This document shows positions 12,530 to 25,251 of a stretch of DNA of 64,000 nt, piece after piece. How positions within the stretch are numbered: the first letter of the stretch is position 1; each line of letters begins with the position of its first letter. The position numbers were made by a program, and so were the translations under genes. The notes under the pieces were generated by a model, which saw only the letters and a list, made by a program, of their open reading frames with translations, did not search any database and was not told the DNA's origin. Source of the DNA: Citrus sinensis (Eukaryota; Streptophyta; Magnoliopsida; Sapindales; Rutaceae); contig NC_068561.1 in the NCBI RefSeq assembly GCF_022201045.2, positions 22,140,501 to 22,204,500 on the forward strand. The letters are read 5' to 3'.

Positions 12530-14277
12530 ATGTCTTCTCTTAGGAATGCACTTCCTAGAAGGGCTCATAAGGAGCGAGCTCAACCGTAAGTGACACTATT
12601 TCCTTTTCAAAATCTTTCGTTTCGGGAAGTTATTTGGAAACCCTTTTGAGATGAAATATCTTTGGTCCATGTTAGGCAATCGAGGAAGAAATTTGGGCTT
12701 CTTGAAAAGCACAAGGACTATGTTATTCGTGCAAAAGCATATCACAAGAAGGAGGAGTCTATCCGGGTAACATTCCTACTGCCACAATTATGTCTTAATT
12801 CCTGCATTGTCATTCTTCTTTGCTTCTATTTACCTGTTAGATATTGTCCGTGCTTGCACATGGCTGTGTTTTATTCTGTGTGGTTGCTTACAGAGACTCA
12901 AAGAGAAGGCAGCATTTAGGAACCCGGATGAATTTTACTTTAAAATGATCAAAACGAAAACTGTTGATGGAGTACATAGACTAGAGTAAGTTTACCATCG
13001 CATTGCTTTTCTTCATAATAATTTCTTCTTCTTGTTTACAAATTGTGATTGACTGCCTGGTCTTATTCTTTTAGGGGCGAGGCAAACAAGTACACACAAG
13101 AAGAACTAATGCTGATGAAGACCCAGGACATAGGATATGTCCTTCAGAAACTGCAGAGCGAAAGAAATGTTAGTGATTGCTTCTACATTGTGTTTATGGT
13201 GCATATAAGGATTGCTTTTTCAATTACATTTGCCATAGTTATTTAAAAAACTATCTTTTGGTGCAGAAAATCGAAAAGTTAACTACTATGTTGCATTCTC
13301 TTGATAATAATCCATCAAGCAGACATGTTTACTTTGCTGAAGACAGGTTTGTGTTATCAAAACTCTCGTTTTTATGTGAAGATGATAATATTCTTGACTT
13401 GTGTTGATCTTTTATATGGAGAATATATAGATTCTTAATAAAGATAAGAGTGCTTGAATGATTTTTACTTTAACTTCTGAATTATTATGTGGTGATCCTC
13501 TCCCCCCTTTGTTTTTAATTTTAATACTGAGTTGGAATACCTGAGTCATGGAATATTTTTCAATGAAAATATTGTTACACTGTGTTTGTTGTAAAGTCTG
13601 GAGTATTTTTCGATGTTTTGAGTTGTCTGGTACAATTAGTGGTCCCATTTTAGCTTGAATTTGCTACAATATGTTAAACAATCTGTAGATCCTTGCAATA
13701 TATTATTTGAAGTTGCAATGAATATTTGGATTGCTTTTACCCTGTACTTATTGTATTTTGTGCAGGGAAGAGGCAAAAGAAATAAAATCTCAATCTGGAC
13801 GAAAAGATGCATTGCCTGATTTTGACGACATTCCTGATCACATTAAGAGGTAGGTGCTGAATGTTTAATGCATTGTGTTGGACAAAAGTACTTTCCACAA
13901 CCTGAGCTTATTCTTGTCTGATGATGCTCAACCAGAGTTGTTTTCAAGTTCTTCACAGACTATGTTGCATATTTTCCGTTTGCAGGAAGACTGCAGCTTC
14001 CTACAGAGAACTAGAAGGGAGGAAAAAGAGAGTACAGGAGTTGGAAAAACTGTATATGGATATGTCATTGCATAAGGAATTACAGGTATCAAATGATCTC
14101 TTACTCCCTTTCTCTATCCGTCTATTGTGTTGGACTTGGACATAGACACTGCTGAGAATATTTCTCCTTTTCTTTAATGATTAGAAAAAGGGCCGGAAAC
14201 GCAAACTACGTGAAGAGGAGATTGTTTGCCCAACCTCCAAGGCTGTATATAAGTGGCGGTCTGAGCGGAAGCGGTAA
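12530..14277 (+). CDS. UTP11: UTP11-like U3 snoRNA-associated protein
   Basis: Eight coding exons (12530-12585, 12676-12766, 12894-12985, 13075-13168, 13267-13346, 13766-13849, 13986-14085, 14185-14277) join in frame to 229 residues, the usual length of plant UTP11. The protein starts MSSLRNALPRRAHKERAQP and continues with KKFGLLEKHKDYVIRAKAYH, hallmarks of the family, and is rich in Lys/Arg with coiled-coil-like segments (YRELEGRKKRVQELEKLY). UTP11 belongs to the nucleolar small-subunit processome and is needed for early 18S rRNA processing. A non-coding leader exon probably ends near 11,977, with an acceptor (TTTTGCAG) near 12,453. It converges with the dehydrogenase gene downstream. Confidence 0.95.
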
Positions 14278-15131
14278 AGAGGGTACATTTTGAGGGAATT
14301 TTGTCAAATTAGCCCCGTCCACTTGTTTTGTTATGAGAGGGATTTGTTCTGTAGACTGGTAGCCATGTGCTGGAGGCTGAATTAGGACCAAGCAGTTTGC
14401 ATGAGGATTCGAGCTGATGAATGATGATGATGGGTGTGGAAACTGGAAGGGAGTACTGAATAATTTCAAAAATGTAATTCTAATAATTTCCGAGCGTAGA
14501 CTGACAAAATAATGAAATTTTTGAGTGATGTGTCGGTTGTAGTTTTTGTCGTATCGTTTGACTTCAATGAATTTTATCTTGAAATTAATACAGGATTTTT
14601 TCGTTAGCGCTGTATTTTAATTGAATTTGGATTGCACTTATGCGTGATGTGTACGTATTGAACTTATTTTAACGTGGAGGTAGCTGCTGATTATTCACGG
14701 TTTGGATACTTCTTCGCGCGCAACACGCTGTTTCATTCACAATTCATCACGTTATGTCCATTTCATTTACAACACCTGACACATGAAATGCCGGTGGCAG
14801 CAAGACACGTGGTTAAAGATACAGCGGTGAAATAAGATCTCTTTTGTTATACGAACGCCAATAGAAATTTTAAAATACAAGGAAATAGAAATGAAGCAGC
14901 GGCCAGCGAGTTGCATCATATCAAGCTGTATTAAATATAACAATCATCATGATGGTACCTAGCTATTGTTATATATCACTACAAATTTTTCATCGAAAGC
15001 AGGCGCAGAGTCTTCAAGTATGATATTGTTTTGAGTCGTATCATATGTCCTCACAAACAAAGGAAATATGAAGACCTTCTTATGTTTTTAACCCAACTTG
15101 AAGAATACCTAGTATAAAGTGTGGTTCTATA
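14278..15131. other. Spacer between two convergent genes (UTP11 and L2HGDH)
   Basis: Contains the 3'UTRs of both flanking genes. No further coding signal, repeat or RNA gene was recognised. Confidence 0.6.
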
Positions 15132-17362
15132 TCATCTCAAGAATTTGGCAGCTACATATTCTGCAATTGCCATGCTTGAAGTTAGACCCGGTGACTCAAT
15201 ACCGAAAAGGTTTACAAGACCAGGTACCCCATGAGTGTCGTCTCCCTGTAAAATGCAAAGTAATTGTTTCGTTGTTACTAGTTAAAAAACAAATACAATA
15301 AATGCAACTTGCTTAATAAAAATGAATCATATATATATGCGCGGGTCATTTTATGTACTTAATTCAATAGTTCACATATAAGGTAATATGCAAGAAATAA
15401 CCTGGATTACAAAATCGATGGGAGACTGTCTAGGTCCTGAAAGTTTTGGTCGAATCCCTGCATAACTGGGTTGTAAAGATCCATCTCGCAGGTCGGGGTA
15501 GTACTTTCTTATCTCTGGATAAAATCTTTCAGCACGATTTGCGTTTACAGAGTAGTCAAACCTGGAATAAAGACTTTAACGAGTTAGATTATAAGCAAGC
15601 AAACCATCATTGAATTATATGAACACGCCACAAAAAAGAACAGCATTCTGAGATCCTCTGTAACAGTTGAATCCAATTCTATTACATGGTAAAGTATAAG
15701 GATTACATCTTTTGTAGATGGTTAAATTTGTTTATTGTCTCCAATTTGATAAGAAACATATAAATCAGCAGACAGATAAACGAAATGCCTCTTGCATACT
15801 CAAAAAGTTATAAACTTAGCCACTTATTAATCACCACGCCTTCTCCAATTTCAACACATCAGCACAATTGCATATGAACTACATGAGACCCTCCAAATAG
15901 GTAATCACAAGTGTATTTCAAGCATTTACTAAAGAGGCAAAACAAAAGTGCTTGTTCCACATGGACCTCACTACACATAAGATCCATACATGAGGCTGAT
16001 GAAAAAATGGGCAAACAATCCGTTGAGCACTTCAAAGAATTGTTGCTTATTCAAAGTCCAAACCAGAAGATATCTGCAGCCAATTCTCTCCCATATAACA
16101 TTGCAAGAGAACTTAATCATGCTACAAGCAATAAATGATGGAGAGAAGGAATAAGAGACTATAAAGTAAGAGTACCTATTCAAGAAGCTTAATGTATCAT
16201 CTATGCCATCGATCCACTCAACATCTGGGCCAAACTTGATCTGGCCATCCAAATCCAGAGTAACATGTACGCCAAGGCCACCGTCCTCAGGTATAGGATA
16301 TATCAAATGTTTGAAAGGAGCAACTTTAGTATTTGCAAGGGAAAAGTAGCAACCACGAGCATAATAAGCAGGCGGAATAAAAACATTATCTAGACCAATA
16401 AATCTCTTTGCAAGAGCTGGGGCACTTAAGCCTGCAGAGTTCACTACAAGCTTAGGAATAAGTGTAAGCTCCGGCTGCAACGGAGATACACCATCCCAGT
16501 TTCGAAGATTTTTGCTTTCAGATATATAAACATTCATACAATTTCCTTCAAGATGGCCACCAATGACTGATGTATTATTAGAAAAAGTTGTTCCATGATT
16601 TTCGGCTTCCCCCTGGACCCACATTGGGTTGTTATCCCTGTCAATTCGCAGTCATAACTTATACAGAAAATGTACCTCAAAATTGTATTCAAGCATGTAT
16701 GTAATTAAGCAACTTCTAACTATCATGGGAAAACGCATACCACTAGGGATAGCATTAGGGAATGACTATCAACAATCCCAGACGCAGGTGACAGTAAGGC
16801 CTTCACACATTGCAATTCAGGTTCCATTTTCATGGCTTCGAAACCCTCCAACATCCTGAGGCCGTGAACACCGTTTGCAGTTCCGCGCTTCATCAGATCA
16901 TTCAACTTTGGAATCTCTAATGGTCTAGTAGCAACTATTAGTTTACCAATCTGTTTATGAGGGACCTCATGTTCAGAGCAATACTTGTACAGTAATTCTC
17001 TTCCTCTCACGCAGAAAATTGCCTGCAATACACACTATCTGAAAGCTAAGCTGCTAACAACCCAAAAGAAAATGAGGCTAAAATTCAAAGTAGCGAGCAA
17101 AAACCTTGACCTTGAGGGAATTGAGAGGATAGTAGATGCCGGCGTGAATGACTTCGCTGTTGCGAGAGCTAGTGCCGGTGCCGAAGGTGGGACCCGAATC
17201 GAGGACCAGCACCTCTCTGCCCTTCAACGCCAGCTCTCTTGCAACCGCGAGGCCCACAACGCCGGCTCCAATCACTACACACTCAACTTTCTCTTTCGCG
17301 GCCGGGGCAGCGGCGGTGGTTGTTGACATCCTCCTCAGGCTTTTCAACGTGTGTTTCAGCAT
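15132..17362 (-). CDS. L2HGDH: L-2-hydroxyglutarate dehydrogenase, mitochondrial
   Basis: Five exons on the minus strand (17362-17105, 17022-16741, 16612-16176, 15561-15402, 15245-15132) join in frame to 416 residues. The N-terminus ([16 protein letters not shown]) is basic and hydroxylated, like a mitochondrial presequence; a second Met is residue 12. It is followed by the FAD-binding dinucleotide fold [19 protein letters not shown] (residues 30-48), [14 protein letters not shown] near 66, and the C-terminal [20 protein letters not shown], all characteristic of the DAO-fold L2HGDH family. The enzyme oxidises L-2-hydroxyglutarate to 2-oxoglutarate with FAD, a metabolite-repair reaction. Nothing is broken. 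D-amino-acid or glycerol-3-phosphate oxidases share the fold but not these blocks. Confidence 0.93.
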
Positions 17363-18519
17363 TTTCTTCTGATTACCAGTACAAGCCTCAGTTGGGATTA
17401 TGATTTATGATTTGTGATTTGAGTTAAAACTTATGTCATCCGCTCTTTCGGTTATTCAGTTCAGCTGGAGCTTTTATTTGCACATCACAAAACACTATAA
17501 AATTTTGCATCAGATACGACCGGTCGTATAAAAGTTAAAGACATTTCATTCAATAGTTATGACAATTTCCGACATTACGTCTAACTAAATTTTATATAAC
17601 CGACAGGCGTAAAAACTTTGCCCGTCGGATATTATAGATGACGCGTCGTTTATATATTTTCTAAATTGACATGTCAATTATTTATTTAGCATAAAACCGA
17701 TCTGTCATAAAATAGTTTACCAGACAAACGACTTAACCACTATCATCCACCGTTACATTTGGCGCCAACAGAAGCGAATGTCTAAATCCTTCTCCTTCAT
17801 TTACAATTGACACACATTTACATACGCAAGCTCTCCGAAATGAAGCCAATTTAAAAACTGGGCTTGGGTGTTTCAAACAGCTTCTAATTCCTTGTTTGGA
17901 TTTGATTAAGTGGAAGGGATGTGTCAGCTAATTATGAATGGGTATATTAAGAACCAAGCTGATCACAATTTGGGCAAGACAACCTGCCAGTGTTTCATTT
18001 AATTGTCAAAATATTCTGGTTACATTATAACAGATGCTAATCATGGCAGAGCTTTAGTTATTCTATTACTTTGTTGAAGCTCAATAAGCTGATCATAATT
18101 CATAAGGTTCTGCAATTTTCTCTTACGTATCGTGTAAACATTATGGTATAAAGTTTGATTTACGCTAGAAATCTTAGCACTTGCCAGGAGAAAATGAAAA
18201 CATTTATGTTTTACATCGAGTCACTAACTGGCGCTGGATTTTGATACTCGTAATACAGGCTCGAATTACATTTTATGGGATGACACCAATACTGGTAGGC
18301 ATTTGCTTGTAGATAATTAACAAAGATTCTATGTTAATTTAGCCAATGAATGGGTTTCGACAATGGAGTCTTGATTTGGGATATTGCAGCTGAGTTTCAT
18401 TTGAGATTCATTGTAAACTGGTGAAAGCTATGCAGGTAATAATTAATGAAGAAGTTTTTTATTCATCCAACTGTTGCGTCTTTGATGGAGAGGTACTTGT
18501 TAGATTATTCTTTTCAGGT

Positions 18520-18739
18520 AACAACAAAGTGTTGGCTCCACTGGCAATAGAGTCCCCTTAAGTGGCTTGATTGGGTTTGCTTCCCAGTTCGAGTCGCAGG
18601 GAAGTCGTCTTTGTTGAGAGAACTTGTGCCTCTCGATTCGAGCGATGACTTCTAGTTTGGGTTGTGGTACATACTTAAAGGTGCCTCTCACAATTGGAGC
18701 CCTCCTCAAGATACCTCGTGGCCAAAACAAAAAAAAAAT
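18520..18739 (+). mobile_element. tRNA-derived SINE, copy 1, with 16-bp target-site duplication
   Basis: A 220-bp unit is flanked by the perfect direct repeat ATTATTCTTTTCAGGT (18504-18519 and 18740-18755). Near its left end are a box A-like TGGCTCCACTGG and, 40-50 bp later, a box B-like CAGTTCGAGTC, the split pol III promoter of tRNA-derived SINEs. It ends in an A-rich tail. The last 50 bp before the tail (AAAGGTGCCTCTCACAATTG ... ACCTCGTGG) match a second copy at 26.1 kb. Confidence 0.88.
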
Positions 18740-19679
18740 ATTATTCTTTTCAGGTCACTGAGTTCCACAGCTTGCAATACCAGCTAATTGATAATGGTGT
18801 ACAACAAGCAGCCTAATACTAAACCCATCAAGCTCAAATCAACTGCTGTAATGACTAATCGATCACTAGTTATGCAATTTTCATACTGAACGATGAAAAA
18901 ACAGGTCTATGAACTAGATGATTCTATAGCGGCAGTGGCTTGCGGGCTTGGTGGAGGTTCACTTAGTCAATGCTGGAGTGAATGTGATGCTGCGGGCTGT
19001 AACTATCCTCTTGAAAAGATTGTTTGCTCTCTTTCAAACTTGTGACAGTATAAGGATGCAAATTGCTGCTGCTCTGTAGCTTCACTTGTTCTAGAACCTG
19101 CATTGCGGTACACTGCTTATTGGTGCATTTGAAGTGTTCTATGAAATAAATTAGCTAAATATTCTCGATTTAGATGTACTAGAATCAAACTTTTGGCAGC
19201 ATATGAAGGCCTTGATATATTTTTCCGAAAAAATCTTTATGGTGTCGATTTAATTTCCTGAAGTAGGTCCTATATGGAGATGATACTACAATATTGATGT
19301 ATGCGTACTTCATCTTACATGCGTGCATGCCATGATTTAATGCTTAAATGATATTCTCTTAAGTTACAGAATATGGTGAAGCATGATTCCCTTCTATATA
19401 GCTCAATTGTAGAGAATTTTTTTTTTTTTTCACGTAATCCTATGGCCATGGGTAGTCATATTTCTCGCGAATTTAGCTAACATAGGCAAAGCTGCACAAA
19501 ATTTTGAGGAATCTTTAATTTGAAGTGAAATTTGCTTAAAAGTGCCGCACCTTGAACAGCACTAACCCCATTCTTGATATTTTGGCTTAGACATTAATGT
19601 TCCATACATATTTGACGTCGAAGAGAAAAGTGAAACATGTAAATTTATGGAGGATGGAGCATGAAAAGTAATTAAATAA

Positions 19680-19890
19680 AAAAGAATTAGGAATCAAGAA
19701 AAGTAAAAAGTAAAAAGTAAGAAGTATGATAAGACAAAAGTTATCGGAGACTAAGGATTAAAAATCAAGAAAAGTCAAAAGTGAAAAGTGGGAAGTATGA
19801 AAAGACAAAAATCACTCGGAACCATAAACCAAGAAAAGTCAAAAATAAAAAGTGAGAATGATGAAAAGACAAAAGTTACACGTAACCAGA
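19680..19890 (+). repeat. Degenerate tandem repeat, about 60-75 bp period, A-rich
   Basis: Three diverged units share AATCAAGAAAAGTCAAAAGT followed by AAAAGTGRGAAGTATGAAAA and GACAAAAGTTA, beginning near 19,690, 19,765 and 19,828. It may be the left part of a retrotransposon LTR or a minisatellite; spacing was judged by eye. Confidence 0.55.
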
Positions 19891-20084
19891 AACTAGTAAA
19901 TCAAAAAATAAAAGAAAACATGGTATGCAGTACACAATGGAAGCAAAGTGTAATAAAAATTCTAATTAATCTAGAAGCTTGGGAACCTACTTTAGGAATG
20001 AGACAAAAATAGACTCTAAGTAAAATTCTAGTTAAGTAGGAAAAGTCGACGAAGTAAGGAATTAGTGAAGATTTAGGATACTCA

Positions 20085-20330
20085 AAAAATGTATTATAAA
20101 TAGAGAGCTCTAGAAGTATAGAGGACAAGCCAAAAAAAAAAAATTAAATCAAAAGGCGAGTAGCAAGAAAGAAAAACTCGACGATAATCATGATTCAATA
20201 GTGAAATTTGCTCTCTTAACTCTTGAGAACATAAGCCAAGCGCTGAATTACATAAATCCTTAGTGTTTTGCTCTTTATATTGTCCCATTTATTCAATTTT
20301 TTCGGTTGACCAAAAATTAGCGTCAACAAT
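20085..20330 (+). mobile_element. Possible solo-LTR fragment
   Basis: A TATA-like ATTATAAATAGAGAGC at 20092 is followed by a leader-like segment, CTCTTGAGAACATAAGCC, and near 20,320 by AAAAATTAGCGTCAACAA, which resembles the sequence just past the 3' end of some Ty3/gypsy LTRs. No matching second LTR or target duplication was found, so this is tentative. Confidence 0.3.
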
Positions 20331-21091
20331 ATTAATTATAGATAATCTCAGGTATTATTTCAGCAATAGTTTCCTAATCATTAATCTGCATCGTATAATG
20401 AAAAAAAAAAAATTCTTTTTTGGAATAAGAAGTTATTGCATTTGAAGTTTATTGATGAAATTTCTATTGATCTCGAACTTCATCCTTAAATTTTTAAAAT
20501 GGCACTTGGCCCCTGCCCGTCAAGTTTACAAATATCAAAGGGGGGGGGGGGGGGTTTGAAAATTTATTAAGAAAACTGATTAAAAAAAGAATACTACAAT
20601 CTTTAGGAACAAGAATAATAATACTGAACACATTCGTCTGATATATTAGATGGTATGAAAGTTAAATAACTAAAGTTTTTAAATAACAAGAATTTACCAT
20701 AAAAAAGTCTAATATTAGATAATGCATAACCAGATATGGTTTCAACAAAAAATGATTGAGTTGGTGCAACATGAGAGTCTAAACGCATACATGTCGAGCT
20801 AACCGGGAATGCGGACCCAATAAAAACAGGAAAAAAAATAAAAAATCGATATTATGTATAAACATTAAATTGAGATATATTTTAATAATTAATAAAAAAT
20901 AGTAATAAACTAATGGGCCATGTTGACTGTTCTTTTAGAAATTGGGCAAAATCAGGCCCAGTCGAAATGGGCCCAAATTGCAGCCCTGCAACTGACAAAG
21001 TAAAATTAGTAAAGAACCAAAACGGAAAGGAGGAAGACACGGAGACAGACACAGATTGGATTAGACCTACCTGCAGTGACAGTGAGTGAGA

Positions 21092-22930
21092 ATGAGAATT
21101 CCAAACCCTAGAAGAGGTTCCTTCTCAAACACACAACAAAACCCAGATAATCCATTCAATGTTCAAAATTTGTCTACAGTTTCAATTCTTTTGAACTTTT
21201 TGAAGAGACCCCAAGCGTTCCCCTTTTTGCTCTCAATCTTTGTTTTGTTGACATGGCTCTCTCTCAGATTACAACACTCTTCTTCCCATTTTGAATTGAA
21301 CAAAAATAACCATGAGAAATGGAGCAGCACCAAGGATGATGATGTGAAGGCTAATTTAGTCAGATTTAAATCTGACCATCTACCTTCTTTGATTCTCAAA
21401 GACAGGCGCGGTTGGTTACTGAATCCTATCTCTCTGGCCATTGATGCTGGCGTTAAAGGTATTATCCTGTTTTTATTCATTGTAGTTATTATCTATCCGG
21501 GATTTTTCTCTGTTAATGCAGTGATTGATGGATTTGCTAATTTTGGAGTAAAATGGAAGTTTGAGCTAGATTTGTAATGTAATGAGCTTGCATTGTTTTG
21601 TTTCCTTTTAGGGGGAGCGGTGTCTTGCGTTTCTTTACATGTTGGCGAAATTCAACCGGGTGCGTTGAGGGGGAATCACAGGCATTATACTCTAAATGAG
21701 ACGTTTGTTATTTGGGGAGCTAAAACAAAATTCAGGGTATGCTTCTCTTTGTTAGAGGGGTAAACATTTCTATTTGAATAAGGATTTCTAGAAAAATGTT
21801 TAGTGTCTACCAAATGCTTTTAGCACCCTAAAAAATATGCTGAAGCACAACAGTTATAAACAGGCTGTAAAGTTGTATAAAGTGTTTGTTTATTGAATTT
21901 TGAAGTCAATATTGGGTGATATTATTCTTCACTGACTTATTTACAATTTCTTTATATCCCATCATTATGGTGATTGACTTGACTTTACCATCTGAGTTGC
22001 TATGGTTCATCAACCACTCAATAATTTCAAGTTAATTGCTATATCATTGGGATACAGAAGTTGTAATAAGTTGAAACACTAGTGAATATCTGATCTTAAC
22101 ATGGTATTTCAATGAAACCAAATCCCTTTTAAATAAATACAGTTTGCTGGTCTTACAAGTTAACTTTTTGGTGATATTGAGGTTCGGGGGATGTTATGTA
22201 ACATGTTAATGCACGTAAACATTTTAAAAATATCTGTTGGAAGTTTTTTCTATGAACCTTTTTCCAATATTTAAGTTCACTTTATACTTGTTACTCCTGG
22301 GATGAACAGCTTTAGTATCAATTGCTTTTCTTTCACCAAAGAAAGAAAGAGAACTCAGTGCCTCTGCAAGACTAAAATTCAAATTTTTGTGATGGTTTGC
22401 TGTTGTATCTTAATTGGCAATCTTTCATTTGTGCATCTCTGAACATGCTTGCCACATGAGTTTACAGTTTTATCTGGTGGAGTAACATGACCTGAAATTG
22501 GAAAACAGATGCGGGTCTTCTGTAATTTTCTTATAACGACAGGCTTTATTTATCTTTTATGTTTTGTTTGGTTCTTTTTCACCCAAATAATACTAGGAGA
22601 AAATGAAACTTTCTGGTAAAAATTAGCATATAAATGTATGAATTTAGGTGTTTCACATAAAAATGATATTATATTATATTATGATATATGTCCTAGTTTC
22701 ATATTTTTCTCACGGTTCTGCAGCTGGAGAATAATCAGATAGATGATAAAGGTTATGCTGAAGTGATAGTTGGTGCAGATGAGGTTGCTATTGCAGCTAG
22801 CCCACAGGGAACAGCCCATGCTTTAGTGAATGCTGATTTGATTCATAGTACATTCTTTATTGGGTGCCAAGACGGTGTGATAAACAATAACGCCTCAACT
22901 TCTGATTTTAATGTTTGGAAAGATCTCTAA
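21092..22930 (+). CDS. Membrane-anchored cupin-like protein of unknown function
   Basis: Three exons (21092-21458, 21612-21736, 22724-22930) give 232 residues in frame. An N-terminal basic tail is followed by one hydrophobic segment, FPFLLSIFVLLTWLSLRL (about residues 45-62), suggesting a type II membrane protein of the secretory pathway. The rest reads as a small beta-rich domain with a cupin-like signature: GEIQPGALRGNHRH, then ETFVIWG, and later IAASPQGTAHALVN. Cupins bind metals or sugars with such His residues, but no enzyme activity can be assigned. The start chosen is the first ATG; an in-frame GTG two codons upstream is not a credible plant start. A related single-copy gene of unknown function lies beside L2HGDH in other plants, as far as I recall. 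Confidence 0.8.
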
Positions 22931-23791
22931 TTGTTGCTTTTTGTCATTAATACCTGTCTCTTCCCTAGTTCATGATTTGTAAATAATATGTTAAGTTAAT
23001 TTGTTCAGTATGAAACCACAATCTAGGCTATTTTGAGATGAAGATAATATGATGAGGTGAGTTAATGTAGCATATATGGACACAAGTTACTGTTGTTGTT
23101 GCCCAAAATAATTCTTTTAGTTGCCATCATTTTTGCACAGCACTTGCCGACTTGATCCGTTACTGGCTGAGTCTTGATCCCCTTGGCGCTCGAGTCTTTT
23201 CAATGTTTCAGGCATTTCAGTTATGCACTGCTCGTGCTGTGCATCCGTGGTTAAAAGCGAAATCTCATTGCTCATGTGGATAATCTTTGACGACAGTTTC
23301 TTGGAAGCGATACAGCAAGCTTCCTAGATCGTACACGCAATGTTGTTGTTATAGGGCCCTGGAAAGTTGGAACTATAGCTCATTTTCTTCCTTTGTTATT
23401 TAGTTTATAGTATTATACTATATGGCTAGCTTGTGCGTAGAAGTATTGAATTTCTTTGAACCATACGAAAGCAGAGTTTCCCACAAACAATCTTGTTAAT
23501 ATATAAAAAGAAACCTAAAAACAGTTGGGTTATATAACTTTGAATTCGTAAATTACATTAATTAAACATTGTCTCAAAAAAATAAAATAGAATAAAAATA
23601 TGCAACCTTCGATTCCGAAGCTTAAAAGCCAATTAACGTAATACAGAGGATTGCTTGACCCAACATGCAAGTGAAATAAGGCAGGCACCTGATTTCAGCG
23701 ACTATAAACTCTACATGAAACCAAGCAATGAGAGATATCCCACTTTGTAAATTAAGAGGTAACAAATTGTGTTCGTATTAACTTGCAAACA
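22931..23791. other. Spacer before the metacaspase gene
   Basis: Probably 3'UTR of the cupin-like gene followed by the metacaspase promoter. A TATA-like TATAAA lies at 23703, about 90 bp before the metacaspase ATG. A GC-richer stretch at 23,140-23,360 has no open frame. Confidence 0.5.
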
Positions 23792-24928
23792 ATGGAGACC
23801 AAGGGAAGCAAGAGAATCGCTGTTCTAGTTGGATGCAATTACCCCAACACCAAGAATGAGTTGCATGGGTGCATAAACGACGTGCTGGCGATGAGGGATG
23901 TGATAATCAACAGGTTCGGCTTTGATCCGAACCATATCGAGCTTTTGACCGATGCGCCGGGGTCGTCAGTGATGCCTACGGGGGCTAATATTAAGGCAGC
24001 TCTTGATCGGATGGTGAGTAAGGCCGAAGCAGGTGATGTGCTGTTATTCCATTATAGTGGACATGGTACAAGGATTCCTTCTTTGAGGCCTATTTGGCCT
24101 TTTAGGCAGCAGGATGAAGCTATTGTGCCTTGTGATTTCAATCTCATCACTGGTATGTCTTTATATGTACGTGTTTCTTCATATGTTCAAAAATTTATCA
24201 CATATAGATTTTTTTTTTTTAAATTTTTTTGACGGAGCTAGGTTTTGGGGAGTACTGGATAATAACCAAAAAAATAATAATAATAACCAATGCTCATGCA
24301 TGTATGTACACTGTGTTATGCAGATTTGGACTTCAGGCAACTAGTGAATCGGCTGCCAAAGGGGGCGAGCTTCACAGTCTTTTCGGATTCGTGCCACAGC
24401 GGGGGTCTTATTGACAAGGCAAAGGAGCAAATTGGACCTTCTTCTAATATTGATCAGCTGAGAACCAAACAATCACCGGCCTTTAGGCCCAAGACAATTC
24501 CTTTCCAATCAATACTCGAACATCTCTCATCTGTGACAAAAATAAACACATCTGACATTGGCACCCACTTGTTAGAATTCTTTGGAGTTGATGCCAGCCT
24601 CCGATTTCGGCTGGCACCAAATGAAGTGATGGACTTATTTGAGTCGTGGTCGTTGAAGCCAGATGATGGAATTCTACTAAGTGGGTGCCAAGCTAATGAA
24701 ACTTCTGCTGACATGAGCCCCATGGAGAGCGGGGGCAAGGCGTATGGGGCATTTAGCAATGCGGTGCAAAGAGTGCTGAAGGAGAATTCTGGTCCATTGA
24801 GCAATAAAGAAGTTGTGTTAATGGCTAGGAAGATTTTGAAAGAGCAGCGATTTGAGCAACATCCTTGTTTGTATTGCAGTGATGAGAATGCCGCGGCTAC
24901 TTTCTTGTTGCAGCCGGCTGAAAGCTGA
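23792..24928 (+). CDS. MC9: Type II metacaspase, MC9-like cysteine protease
   Basis: Two exons (23792-24152 and 24324-24928) encode 321 residues. The caspase fold begins at once (RIAVLVGCNYPNTKNELHGC), with no N-terminal zinc finger or Pro-rich prodomain, which places it in type II. The catalytic His is residue 91 in HYSGHG and the catalytic Cys is 144 in SDSCHSGG. The linker between p20 and p10 is short, as in Arabidopsis MC9, and contains basic residues (FRPKTIPF, 174-181) where MC9-type enzymes self-cleave. The p10 part ends PCLYCSDENAAATFLLQP. Family enzymes cut after Arg or Lys and act in cell clearance during xylem death and in wound peptide release. Reading frame and catalytic residues are intact. 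Confidence 0.93.
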
Positions 24929-25251
24929 TCACATCCGGACTGAGATGCTATTGAGTGTTGTGTTTACTGTTTTACTGCTCTACCAGCGAAACAGATAAAA
25001 TTTGTTGTATATTTTCTATATGTAATAAAAGGGAAAACTAAGTGGTGTGCTATAATAATGTGCGAAAGATAATTCTTCAGCAAATGGCTATGAGAAAAAA
25101 CCGACCTACCAAAGTCAAACTACAAGTGCTTATCAAATATTTTGATATGATAGATAGCTCGAAAGCTAAGACAAACGGAGCTAAAATCATTTTTCCAAGC
25201 TCTTTGACTCTTGCTCTTTTATCTTCTCTTCAATCATTAGCCTGCCATCAG

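Larger units (their letters stand above)
17363..21091. other. Spacer with a SINE, short tandem repeats and possible decayed coding sequence
   Basis: Upstream of L2HGDH the first few hundred bases are its promoter. Beyond that lie a SINE (18520-18739), a repetitive purine-rich stretch (19680-19890), an LTR-like piece near 20.1-20.3 kb and a G homopolymer near 20,540. Short readable segments at 18,230-18,400 and 18,900-19,100 (for example LYELDDSIAAVACGLGGG) look gene-derived but are interrupted by stops; I could not assign a family. Confidence 0.45.

Noticed and set aside
20540-20556. Long G homopolymer as a possible G-quadruplex regulator
   Set aside because: Single uninterrupted G run in spacer DNA, prone to sequencing error; nothing nearby gives it a role.
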